Assembly: GCA_946807835.1 (NCBI GenBank)
Contig: OX327706.1
Location: 23,735,001 to 23,799,000, forward strand
From: Ailanthus altissimus
Taxonomy: Eukaryota > Streptophyta > Magnoliopsida > Sapindales > Simaroubaceae
Direction: 5' to 3'
Length of the DNA stretch: 64,000 bases
The position numbers and the translations under genes are program-made. The stretch's first letter is position 1; each line of letters opens with the position of its first letter. The notes beneath the pieces are model-generated. The model ran no database searches, had not been told where the DNA came from, and saw nothing but the letters and a program-made list of their open reading frames with translations. This document shows positions 1 through 10,627 of this stretch, one piece after another.

Positions 1-115
1 GGTTCGCCTCACGAAATTTCTTAACTTACCCAGTTAGGTTCGGAGGAACTTCCGTCGGGGTGCCCGGCAGGGCTGCTGGGATCTATAGTAGAGGGTCTCG
101 GGTCGGGTACTGTCA
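1..115 (+). repeat. End of 5' LTR of element A
   Basis: This stretch matches the end of the 3' LTR at about 19,977-20,091 with about nine differences, and both copies end in TGTCA. The rest of this LTR lies outside the window. Confidence 0.88.
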
Positions 116-118
116 GAA

Positions 119-130
119 TAGTATCAGAGC
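119..130 (+). other. Primer-binding site of element A
   Basis: TAGTATCAGAGC lies three bases after the LTR end. It differs by one base from TGGTATCAGAGC, the usual plant site complementary to the 3' end of initiator-Met tRNA. The mismatch fits the decay of the rest of the element. Confidence 0.85.
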
Positions 131-264
131 ACGATTTTTGAAGTTTTAGTTAAAAAGTTCATTTTTAGAATGAGATTATTGAAATTGCTTGCATATTTTT
201 CTAAGTTTAGAAAGTTGAATTCTTTGCATTTGATAATCATTTGCATCACTAAATTTTCAGAAAA

Positions 265-1442
265 TATGCATCGTCGTGGAGGCCCACGTACTAGGAGAGC
301 AACTGCGGAGGCTTTTGCACCTGAAGAGGAGCAGGGAAATGAGTCAGTAAATGTTCCTACGCCTCAGACCCCTCCTGAATCATCTCAACCCGTTGAGCCA
401 GAGGGTGAAAATATGAATATAGCTCAAATGGCCCAGATACTAGCAGTGGCGAGAGACCGGAGTGTCCATTGAACGCGCCAAGAAATTGGGCGCTAAGGCT
501 TATGATGGAACCGGAGATCCCGAGAGAGCTCTATCTTGGTTAGAGAACAATGAAGAAAATTTTCAGGTTATGGGATGTACGGAAGAGCAGATGGTGGTAT
601 ACTCTGCATTTCTATTGAAAAAAGGAGCGAAGGATTGGTGGAAGGCCTTGCAAAGGAGAAACGCCGATGGGGTGTCTTGGGCGCTTTTCAAAGAGGAATT
701 TCAGAATAAGTTCTACCCCAAAAGTTATAAAGATGCGAAGATAGAAGAATTCTTCAAGCTCGAACAGGGTTCCCTCTCGGTGGCGGAGTACGAGAAGAAG
801 TTTTCAGAGCTCCTTCGTGCCGTTCGATTTATAGCCGATAATGAAGAGCAGAAGGCTAACCATTTTGCAGTGGGTCTCAATCCACGAATCAGGGCGTACG
901 TAGTATCGGCAGCCCACACTCAGTATGGATCATTGGTAGAAGCTGCAACACGGGTTGAAAGAAGCATGGCGGCCATCCCTAAACCGAAATAGCAGGGTCA
1001 GAAAAGAGGCTAGTCAGGTAGTTCTCAAGGAGGACCGAGTAAATTCCCCCGAACAGAGGAGAGATCGTTATGGTCTAGCAGTCGAAAGCCAAGCCAAGGA
1101 GCTCAATCCAGCCAAGCTTCCGTTCAGCAACCATCCGCTGGATTCCAAAACAATAAGGAGAGTTGGAAGAATTTTCCGGTGTGTAATAGATGTGGTAAGG
1201 CCCATCCGGGGGATTGTAGGAAGGGGACTATCGAGTGTTATAAGTACGGGCAAGAGGGTCACTACATGAGAGATTGCCCGAATGATGGAGCTAGCAGCAA
1301 GCCAGAAGATAGACCACTAGCTCCGGGACAAACCAGTGGCGGTCGAGGGCAGATTTGAAGGGGTCCCCAATTCAGAAGATCGAATGGCGCGAGCCAGCCT
1401 GGTAGGGGCGCCGGTCGAGGAGGATCATCCGGTGGATCACAA
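265..1442 (+). pseudogene. gag of element A (broken)
   Basis: Gag is the retrotransposon capsid and nucleocapsid protein. The likely start is the ATG at 265 (MHRRGGPRTRR), followed by a Pro/Glu-rich head. A frameshift near 455-470 moves the reading to the frame open from 462, which holds a retrotrans_gag domain (KKGAKDWWKAL, FYPKSYKDAKIEEFFKL). An in-frame TAG at 990-992 and more stops follow before the zinc knuckle at about 1,182-1,280. The knuckle has lost its second cysteine: a TAC codon at 1,245-1,247 gives CYKYGQEGHYMRDC. No functional Gag can be made from it. Confidence 0.85.
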
Positions 1443-1946
1443 GTGAAACCGCATACCCAGGCTAGGGTATTTGTGGTGATCCAACAGGAGGCAGATGCGG
1501 CCCCAGAAGTTGTGACAGGTACAATGTCAGTTTTTGATCGAAATGCTTATGTACTGATAGATCCTGGAGCGACCCATTCTTTTATTTTCGTGGAGTTTGC
1601 TGCAAATGCTAGTATAGCGCCCCAGTTATTAGATGGCGCGATAGTAGTGTCTCTTCCTACCGGAGACTCTATTGTAACAAAAACGGTGTATAGGAGTAGT
1701 AAAATTAGTATTGAAAGCCAAGAGTTTATGGCGGATTTGATTGTGTTGGCCATCAGTGAGTTTGATGTGATTTTAGGGATGGATTGGTTGTCTAAATATC
1801 GAGCCTCAGTGGATTGCTTCTGGAAAGAAGTTAGATTATGTAGCCTTAGCGGAATGGAAGTTATTTTTCGCGGGGTGCGGAAATCACTTTCCGCCAGCAT
1901 GGTGTCGGTAATGAAGGCAAGAAAGATGCTTCAGAAGTCATGTTAG
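1443..1946 (+). pseudogene. Aspartic protease region of element A pol
   Basis: This 167-codon open stretch is a retropepsin-like protease that would cleave the Gag-Pol polyprotein. The active-site motif reads VLIDPGATHSF around residue 40 (family form DSGATHSF, with the catalytic Asp kept). FDVILGMDWL follows at about residues 106-115, the usual second landmark of Ty3/gypsy proteases. A TAG at 1,944-1,946 separates it from the RT, which in an intact element would be continuous. Confidence 0.85.
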
Positions 1947-1991
1947 GGTTACTTAGTCTATGCCATAGACGTAAGAGATGGTGGAACGAAA

Positions 1992-3840
1992 TTGGAGGAT
2001 ATTCCGGTGGTGAGAGAGTTTCCGGATGTTTTCCCTGAGGATCTTCTGGGATTGCCTCCGGATAGAGAGATAGAGTTTAAAATAGAAGTAGCCCCTGGAA
2101 CACAACCAATTTCTAAAGCACCTTACAGAATGGCTCCTTCAGAATTGAAAGAACTGAAGGTTCAGTTGGAAGAGTTGGTGAATAAAGGTGTCGTTAGACC
2201 GAGTACTTCTCCTTGGGGTGCACCGATTTTTTTTGTGAAGAAGAAAGACGGAAGCATGAGATTGTGCATTGATTTTCGGGAGCTGAATAAAGTAACGGTG
2301 CGTAATCAATATCCACTTCCGAGAATTGATGATTTGTTTGATCAGCTGCAAGGAGCCAGAGTATTTTTTCAAGATAGATCTGAGGTCCGGCTATCATCAA
2401 CTGAAGATCCGGGAGGAAGATGTTCCTAAGACGGCCTTTAGGACCCGATATGGGCATTATGAATTTTTGATTATGCCTTTTGGGCTGACTAATGCCCCAG
2501 CTGCTTTTATGGATCTTATGAATAGAGTTTTTAAATCCTATTTAGATCGGTTTGTGATAGTATTTATTGATGATATATTGGTTTATTCAAGCAGTGAGAA
2601 AGAGCATACAGAACATTTGAGGATAATTTTGCAGACCTTAAGGGAGCATCGGCTGTATGCCAAACTTAGTAAATGTCAATTTTGGCTAGATAGAGTTGCA
2701 TGTTTGAGGCATGTAATCTCTGCAGAAGGGGTAGCAGTAGATCCCCAGAAGATCGAAGCAATAGTGAATTGGAGACAGCCTACGAATGTGACGGAGATCC
2801 GTAGTTTCTTGGGTTTGGCCGGATATTATAGGAAGTTTGTAGAGGGATTCTCAAGGATAGCCGCTCCTCTGACTAAGTTAACCCGGAAAGAAGAGAAGTT
2901 TGTATGGTCGGAAGCGTGCCAGCAGAGCTTCGAAGAGCTAAAGAGAAGGTTGATGTCGGCCCCTGTGCTTACACTTCCGTCAGGGAATGACGGTTTTACC
3001 ATATATTGTGATACTTCCAGGCAAGGTCTAGGTTGTGTGCTAATGCAGAAGGAGAAAGTAATAGCCTATGCTTCCAGACAATTAAAGAAGCATGAACAAA
3101 ATTATCCTACACATGACCTAGAACTAGCTGCAGTAGTTTTTGCTTTAAGAATTTGGAGGCATTATTTGTATAGGGTTCCTTGCAAGATCTTTACGGATCA
3201 TAAGAGCCTGCAGTACTTGTTCACTCAGAAAGAATTGAATATGAGACAGAAAAGGTGGCTGGAGCTTATTAAAGATTATGAGTGCACCTTGGAGTACCAT
3301 CCAGGAAAAGCTAACGTGGTAGCAGATGCTCTCAGCAGGAAGCCTGTCAGTTCAATAGCTCACTTGAAGGTCGTATATCTATCGATGTTGATAGAATTGA
3401 GGTCTTTAGGTGTAAAATTAGAATTATCAGATTCGGGAGCATTATTAATCACATTTCAGGTCCGTCCAATACTGGTTGATCGGATCAAAGAACTACAGAC
3501 TCAAGATCTACAAGTAGTTAAATTAAAGGGTGAAATCGAGTCCGGGCAGCGGAAGAATCTTTCAGTGACCGAGGATGGTGTAGTAACCTTGGGTCGGAGG
3601 TTATGTGTTCCGGATGTAAATGAGTTAAGAAGAGAGATTATGGAAGAAGCTCATTCTTCTGCGTATGCTATGCATCCTGGGAGCACAAAGATGTACCGTA
3701 CCCTAAAAGAGCACTACTGGTGGAAGGGCATGAAGAAAGATACAACTGAATTTGTCTCGAAATGCCTAACTTGCCAACAAGTAAAAGCGAAGCATCAGAA
3801 AACTGCAGGGCTCTTGCAACCCCTTCCGATTCCGGAGTAG
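1992..3840 (+). pseudogene. Reverse transcriptase and RNase H of element A
   Basis: The RT finger and palm begin near [18 protein letters not shown] and continue through [28 protein letters not shown] one-base shift near 2,368-2,375, in a run of T, moves the frame. The second part carries SGYHQLKI, the catalytic FIDD at about 2,563-2,574, and [11 protein letters not shown]. RNase H follows, with [12 protein letters not shown] near 3,006 and [10 protein letters not shown] near 3,193. The HHCC zinc region of integrase (HPGSTKMY, then CLTCQQ) lies at about 3,660-3,780. The stretch ends in TAG at 3,838-3,840, where the family has Trp (TGG), so this is a G-to-A nonsense change. Confidence 0.92.
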
Positions 3841-4598
3841 AAATGGAAAAGAATAACGATGGACTTCGTGGTAGGACTTCTGCGTAGCCAGAGAGGCAAT
3901 GACGCAATATGGGTGATTGTTGATAGACTGACGAAATCTGCTCACTTCCTACCCATTAAAAGCAGTTGTTCTTTAGATAAATTAGCCCAGTTGTACATAG
4001 ATGAGGTGGTACGACTCCATAGAGTTCTCGTATCCATTGTGTCAGATAGGGATCCACGGTTCACTTCTCAATTTTGGCCCAGCTTACAAAAAGCTCTAGG
4101 TACAAAATTGAGTTTCAGTACTGCCTTTCATCCTCAGACGGATGGTCAGTCGAAACGGATAATTCAGACACTTGAAGATATGCTTAGAGCATGTGTTATG
4201 GAGTTTAAGGGGAGTTGGGATACTCATCTGCCACTAATGGAGTTCGCCTACAATAATAGCTACCAGACTAGCATCGGAATGGCACCATATGAGGCATTGT
4301 ACGAAAGGAAGTGTAGAACTCCAGTTTGTTGGGATGAGGTAGGTGAAAGGAAGCTGATTGGCCCAGAAATTGTCCAGATTACTTCGAAAAAGATTCAACT
4401 TATCAGGCAGAGATTGAAAACAGCTAATGATAGATAGAAAAGTTACGCAGATAACAGAAGAAGAGACTTGGAGTTAAGATCGGTGATAAGGTCTTTCTGA
4501 AGATATCACTATGGAGAGGAGTACTAAGATTCGGGAAGCGAGGAAAGCTGAGTCCCCGATATATTGGACCGTACGAGATAGTTGAAAGAGTTGGAAAT
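3841..4598 (+). pseudogene. Integrase core of element A, catalytic Glu lost
   Basis: The catalytic core of a Ty3/gypsy integrase is clear: VDRLTKSAHFLPI near 3,919, SDRDPRFTSQFW near 4,039 and HPQTDGQSKRIIQTLEDML near 4,130-4,190. The family has GQSER at the last site, and that Glu is the third member of the D,D-35-E triad. Here the codon at 4,153-4,155 is AAA (Lys). A TAG at 4,435-4,437 and a frameshift near 4,470-4,500 break the C-terminal part. The element could not integrate by itself even without the stops. Confidence 0.9.
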
Positions 4599-4910
4599 GT
4601 GGCATATCATCTACGGTTACCCAAAGATCTGGCTAGAATCCATGATGTGTTTCATGTTTCTATGCTTCGCAAGTATATAGAAAATCCTTCACACATCCTA
4701 AGGGAACAACTGGTAGAATTGAACGAAAACTTGACCTACAAAGAGAAGCCTGTGCAAATCCTAGACCGGAAAGAGCAAGTCCTTTGTAACAAAAGCATTC
4801 CCTTAGTTAAGGTGTTATGGATGAACCATGGGGTAGAAGAAGTCACGTGGGAACGTGAAGATCAGATGCGAGTCCAACATCCTCACCTCTTTGAGACAGG
4901 TATGATTTAA
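4599..4910 (+). pseudogene. Chromodomain tail of element A integrase
   Basis: An open stretch of 103 codons begins inside the integrase C-terminus (VAYHLRLP, HDVFHVSMLRKY) and ends with a chromodomain: VQILDRKEQVLCNKSIPLVKVLW, then GVEEVTWEREDQM and HPHLFE, at about 4,755-4,890. Such integrase chromodomains direct chromoviruses to particular chromatin (family knowledge). The ORF ends at 4,908-4,910, just before the polypurine tract and LTR. Confidence 0.88.
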
Positions 4911-4930
4911 ATTTCGAGGACGAAATTTTT

Positions 4931-4948
4931 TTAAGGAGGGGTGAAATT
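4931..4948 (+). other. Polypurine tract of element A
   Basis: A purine-rich run (AAGGAGGGGTGAAA) lies directly before the 3' LTR that starts TGTAATATCC at 4,949. The TTCGAGGACGAA sequence lies just upstream. This is the plus-strand priming site for reverse transcription. Confidence 0.82.
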
Positions 4949-6825
4949 GTAATATCCAATCCCTATTAGTAGTATTGGCGCCTAGATTTCGGTATAGAAC
5001 AAATAAGACACCGTAGGGTTACTCGATTTTAACCCTATTAGAAATATTTTCTTTATAGTGCACGTGAGAGATATTAGACCTAATTTGGTAATTTCACACT
5101 CGATCAGTGCGCCGGATGACCCTATAATATTTTTAGAATTTTTTTCTATTGGCTTGGAAAAGAAAATTTTAATTTACTACATGAATTTTCATTTAAGGGT
5201 TATGAATGGAATAAGCCTTTGTTGAGAAATATAATTCATATATTAGAGAATGGACCAATTAGAAGAAATCTCATAGATTGCCAAGTTAGAAGTTCTAGTT
5301 AGTTCTTTGAACTATTCTAACTAGATAGTTACAAATGAACTAATTACATAATTAGTTTTTAACTAATGGCAAATTAGAAGTTTTAAGTAAGTTGAAGGGC
5401 AAAATGATAAATTGAGGGAGCACTATATATATGTTAGAAGTGTGTAGAAATTTGAAGAGAGATCAAAACCAACTTAGCCAAAAAAAAGAGAGAAATTCAA
5501 GCTTCAAAGGGGGGTGCTGCTACAGTGACTATTCAAGTTTTTTTTTCATGATTTTTCATGTGTAATCAAGCCAAATTAAGGTTACAAACCCATCCCTAAG
5601 TTCAATTGAAGTCTCTATTAGTGGAAATTCAAGAAAAAGAGGTAAGAAAAGCATCTTTTATGAGTTTGATAAGTGAGATTTCAAGAATGTTTTAATTGAT
5701 GTTCTTATGTGTATTCTTGGCTTAGATTGAGTTAAATTCTAGTTTGGAGCTTGAAGGAGTCATCAATTTGAAGAAATTGGCAATGCGAGAATTAGGGTTT
5801 TTAGTGATTTTGTTGTAGAGACTTCAATTGATTGTAATTAGGGCTTTAGAATGAAATTGGCATGATTTTGTTGTAATTGGAACAAGAAATTGAGAAAAGG
5901 AATGTGTTGGAACCTAGGGTGAAATTCTGCCACTTTAGGGAAGTTAGGAATTGAGTGGTGTTTTGATTGAATTGTTGTGTGTAAATGATGCATTTTGTGA
6001 ATTGAATGTATATGGTTGATGAAAAAACCCAAAAATGAAGAAAATAGGACATAATTGTCCATGTTGGAAAGGTGAAGGGCAAGTATGTCCAATCAAATGA
6101 TAAGGTGTTCAATAATTTTCAGGGCGCCGGATGGTGAGTTAGTTTCGATTATGGCTCCGTAACTAAAATCGGGAAGTAGTTTACATCCGGGCTTTGTATG
6201 CCGATTAGGGCATTTAGTAGTTAAATGAGATTCTAGTGTTCGATTTGGTTCTAAATGTCATTTATGGCGCGTAGGTGAGGATAACCGAGAGCGTTAACGG
6301 GAGCAGGAATCGGGAGCGAAATTGAGCGCGGAGCGGTTGTGAGTGGAAATCTGCCATTTCTTTTACTTTTCGGTTATTATGTTTTCGCACAATGACTATG
6401 TATATTTTATGAGCTTTCGATGCATAAACATGATTTATGATCTTGATATATTCATAGACATGCTTTTACATGATCGATTTGTGAAACAGTTTTAAAATTT
6501 CTGCATTTGTTTTAAGGCCATTGGTACCCTCAGATTATAGTGGTAATGATTGTATTAGACCCGGTCGGTATATCCCGTGCACATGGGCAGGTCTTGGGGG
6601 TGTGTCACTAACTCCGAGAAGTCGGGATGTCGAGTCATGTGAGTCGCTTTATGTGTACGGGATATTATCTCGCTATATGAATGAGATGTAGGATTCCGCT
6701 GCATAGCCAGTGAGATGTCTTGAGATGTCACTGTGGGTGCTGCTAGTTGAGGTGCCCCGTGACCTACTCACGTATGCGGTGCTAGTTGAGTCGCTGCGTG
6801 AGTATAGAGCTTTAGGGTTACCATT
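4949..6825 (+). repeat. 3' LTR of element A, first part
   Basis: The LTR begins TGTAATATCC after the polypurine tract and runs to the insertion point of element B, whose target duplication CCATT is 6,821-6,825. It has no gene. Short open stretches here are non-coding LTR sequence. Confidence 0.85.
6821..6825. repeat. Target-site duplication of element B, left copy
   Basis: CCATT here is repeated at 16,372-16,376 directly after the other end of the element. The 5-bp size is typical of Ty3/gypsy integrases. Confidence 0.9.
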
Positions 6826-9677
6826 TGTCACGCCCCAGACCCAAAAGATCCGACACACGACATCACTTACATTCATTCACTGCATGTGCACTCATAAATA
6901 ATATTACACAAAATTTTCAACTTTCATTCAACACAGAAATCCTTAGCAAGTTGCTAGTAAGTTCAACACTAAAATCAACCATAACCTAACATATAAATAT
7001 AAACTTCTCTTGACAATATTTAAACATTCATTTCAATTTCTTTCAGAATTATAGCAATTGAATTATGACTGGGACAATTATTAAACCGGAGATACGCAGA
7101 GTTTTCTCAGAGATTAACACTCTACTACGTCACCAGTAGCAACTTTGTTACCGGGAGCCCAGAATATATCCATTGCAAATTCTTACTTAAAATCATCCAA
7201 TAACCACACTTTATAAAACTTAAACCAAATCCAATCCACACACAATGAAATAATACATAAGTATTTATTCAATAGGGACAAACCAAATATCCTATCCCAC
7301 GTGTCCCCAAATGAAACACACAACAACCTAGCAACTTAGGGAACCCAAGGAACAGCAGAAGCCTTGCCAAATCCGCTAAGCACACATGTACCTTATTTAC
7401 CTGAAATCACCATAAACTATAATGAGTATAAAACTCAGTAAGCATACTAGTTTTTCATATATCAAATACAAATACATATATGTACACAATGCATATTTAT
7501 GATATGCTGTGATCAATCAAAATCATAATCTTATCAAATCACATATCATGTAAGCGCTTACACATTCTTTCAAAACACATAATAGGAATACCATTACTCG
7601 ACTACTACTTAGTAGGACTTACATATCACATATCACATAATGAGCCAAATGTCACTCGTAGGTGACATACCGTATGAGAGGAATAGTACAAGTGAGGTCT
7701 TTAAATCACACATATATAACGCTTATGCCCGAAGGTAAAAGCCAAACCCTCACCCTGATCATCGGTGAGTCCTCTCACATGTACCTATACGCCACCACAC
7801 GAATGTGATGACTCACACTTCCTTTAGGTACCAATAGGATCCTCCCTACATACGGAACACATAACATATACCACTCCCGAAGGAAAGGCCACACATAAAG
7901 GCTCCACAAATCACATAAAATGCCTACTAAGTTAACAGTGAGTTCAAGTACCCTCAAATCACAAAATATTTCTCATGGACATATTACACTTCAAAAGCTT
8001 TCTTTATTAAACACATCTTATTTTGAAAGCTCACTTACAAAACACATGTATGTCCATGCTCAATGTCAATGCTCACATTCAGAAACATATATTCACATTT
8101 CATATCAAAATATATTTTGACATATCATAAACATATTCTTAACCCCATTTACAAAATCATACAAAACAATTATTATGTTTATTGTGATTCCAGTAGTAAG
8201 TCTAGTATACTTACCTCTTAGCACTTACAGCTACAAGGCTTAAATCTCCTTAACCTATCAATGGAGATCAATCCTTTCATAAGCCTCACAATTCACATAA
8301 AATACTTTAAATAGCTTACAAAATTATACACAATGCATTTATCACATCAAATTGGTCTAAATATTTGGTTTCTCAAAACCTGTCATTCTGACCACTTACA
8401 CTTAACAAAAATTTCTAATACATCAAATGATGTCCAATTACTCCAAAATCAGAATATACCATTCTTGACTCATATATCCTTCTTATATATGAATATTATA
8501 TCAAATTTCCTACATAATCCATTCCATACACACCATCGAATCCAAACTACAAACCTGACAGGATCAAGATACTTACTGAATAGTATTCAATCTCCTAATT
8601 TTATAAAATCATATACTAACTCAAAAATTATAACACTACTACATAATTACTCTTAACACATATCTCAGTCCATGATAAATATTTGGCTTCCAAATAACTG
8701 CCAAAAGTATTTTAAAACTATTTTATTTCATAACTTTAAAAATCTGTTAATCAAATACTACAATGAGCTAATACACTTTAGAAATCCATAACACTTCAAC
8801 CACATTGATCCAAATTCTCAATTCCGAGTATATCATATTAGACATATAAAATTATCATATTCCACAAATTCATAATTTTTAAAGATCATTCAGCAGGTCA
8901 AAAATTATTTTCCACTGTATCATACTGTTTACACAGGAAATTTCCAGAATTCCAGGGTCATTTTGGTAAATTCACTACAAATTCAATTTCCGAGATTTTC
9001 AGTCGATTCAAAGTCTCAGATGATCCTAAACATGTCTAATTTCATATACTCAAAATTCAAAACCAGAATCGAATCACAACAATTTATAAAATTCTTAGAT
9101 CAAGAGGTTATCCAGCAGAAATTCCATAATTCATTATGATTTATCAAACTATCTTATAGATCATCATCAATTCTCACAACATCAAACGAAATACACATCA
9201 AATCCTTAATTATACATATTTCCAGAAATCAAAACTTAAAGAAATTAACTTAATTAACACCAATAAATTGATAATTAGTTGTGATATACCTCTAAAGATC
9301 CAAAATTCTCATTTTCTTCTTCTTTTTCTTCTTTTTCTTCTCTTTCTCTCTCCTTTATTTCTCTCTTCTCTCTCTAAAAATGGGTAGCTCGACCAAAATG
9401 AGAGAATTAGGGTTTTTAAAAGTGTATTTTTATACTAAGTGGTTAATTTTTGGTATTTACGAATTCACCCCCAAAACTTTCAAAGTATAACAATTTGGTC
9501 CCTAAAATAATTCCAAGGTCTTGCAAATAAACCCAATACTAATAGTATATCCTTAACCTATAAAAACACTACTAATAACAATATATAAATCAAGAATCAC
9601 CCACATACAAATAAAATACGTATATTTATATATATAAATATACATATTCTTACCGGTTATGGATACTGGTTACTACA
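6826..9677 (-). repeat. 3' LTR of element B (left on the plus strand)
   Basis: The LTR is 2,852 bp, from TGTCACGCCC to GGTTACTACA on the plus strand (TG...CA ends on both strands). It includes a pyrimidine-rich tract at about 9,310-9,375. Several open stretches (7,775-7,957 and 8,333-8,656, for example) recur in the other LTRs of the family and have no recognisable protein content, so I treat them as non-coding. Confidence 0.93.
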
Positions 9678-9692
9678 ATTCTCCCCTCCTTA
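9678..9692 (-). other. Polypurine tract of element B
   Basis: On the minus strand this reads TAAGGAGGGGAGAAT directly before the LTR start TGTAGTAACC. The conserved TTCGAGGACGAA lies just upstream of it, at about 9,700-9,711, as in element A. Confidence 0.88.
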
Positions 9693-9720
9693 TAAGAATT
9701 TCGTCCTCGAAATTCATAAC

Positions 9721-9762
9721 TTAAGCACATAGATGAGGATACTTAGATCTCATTTCTTCTTC
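9721..9762 (-). pseudogene. Relic of the pol C-terminus (chromodomain end) in element B
   Basis: On the minus strand the reading is EEEMRSKYPHLCA followed by a stop. It matches the chromodomain end of Tekay-type pol proteins; element A ends similarly with MRVQHPHLFE. An in-frame stop precedes it. It is the only coding remnant of the ancestral retrotransposon and marks one edge of the replaced region. Confidence 0.75.
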
Positions 9763-10557
9763 TCATTCTCAATTTTCCTTTTCAACTGTATAGTTTATTC
9801 ATAAAATATTTACAAAGCAATCTTCCTTGTATATAGGATTTGCTCATTGTGGTCCAAAATCCTAATAAATACTCATTCATATGTTAGATTATCTCTAAGT
9901 TGGCTCATAGCTGAGTATACGAGAGGAGTACGAAACATATATCCATAAAATAAACATATGACACACATTATGGACTTATAAAATTATACACACATATTTT
10001 TATTCTTTTTTTCCCATTCGTTCAATATTTAATGGGTATCTATACACTTCACCTTTCATTCATTAAAGAATAACATAGATGTAGAATACCCATACTAATC
10101 TCTTACATAAAATTCTTAACTCCTTTAAAAATTTTAATCCCTTCAACATATACTCATACGTCATAATATCATTCACTACCTTGATATCATTCAAAAAAAA
10201 ATGTAGTATTTCTACGCAACTAAGTTGTCATTCAAATCAGAATATTAGAAGCATTATCTTAAACGATCAAAAATCAACTTCAATAAAAAGACCTTTAGTT
10301 CAACTGATTCTTAAACTATAGATCTTAACATTATATCTCTTACTTTAACTCTTAAAAAAAATAGTCCACCTTATTGGACATCATTTTCTCATTGAGATTG
10401 ACATGTCTGCTTTTTCTAATATGCTCGATTTCAAATAGAAAAGATTCTACTAGCACAATTACTGCGATGGCAAATATGATTCTTTTAACTATTCCTTTAA
10501 CGTCATCCACGTAAAAGGAAAGGACAAAACGATTATTGATTTTCTTTCATAAAACTC
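9763..10557. other. Internal region of element B without a recognised gene
   Basis: About 800 bp of AT-rich sequence lies between the pol relic and the promoter-like site of the 397-codon ORF. I see no long ORF, retroviral motif or structured RNA. It may contain the upstream control region of that ORF. Confidence 0.6.
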
Positions 10558-10566
10558 TATAAATAG
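10558..10566 (+). promoter_or_regulatory. TATA box before the 397-codon ORF
   Basis: TATAAATAG lies 70 bp before the ATG at 10,628, so transcription could begin about 30-40 bp upstream of the start codon. It is a good match to the plant TATA consensus. Function is inferred from position only. Confidence 0.55.
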
Positions 10567-10627
10567 CCTAAACCTCATAATCACTTTTCTAGCAATAAAT
10601 AAAATCAACATTCTTACCATCTTCATA

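Noticed and set aside
7775..8656. Short ORFs (60, 66 and 107 codons) repeated at 14,469-15,350, 17,374-18,255 and 25,863-26,746
   Set aside because: They recur because they lie in LTRs of one family. The peptides are low-complexity translations of AT-rich LTR sequence with no domain, and copies differ without keeping codon sense.
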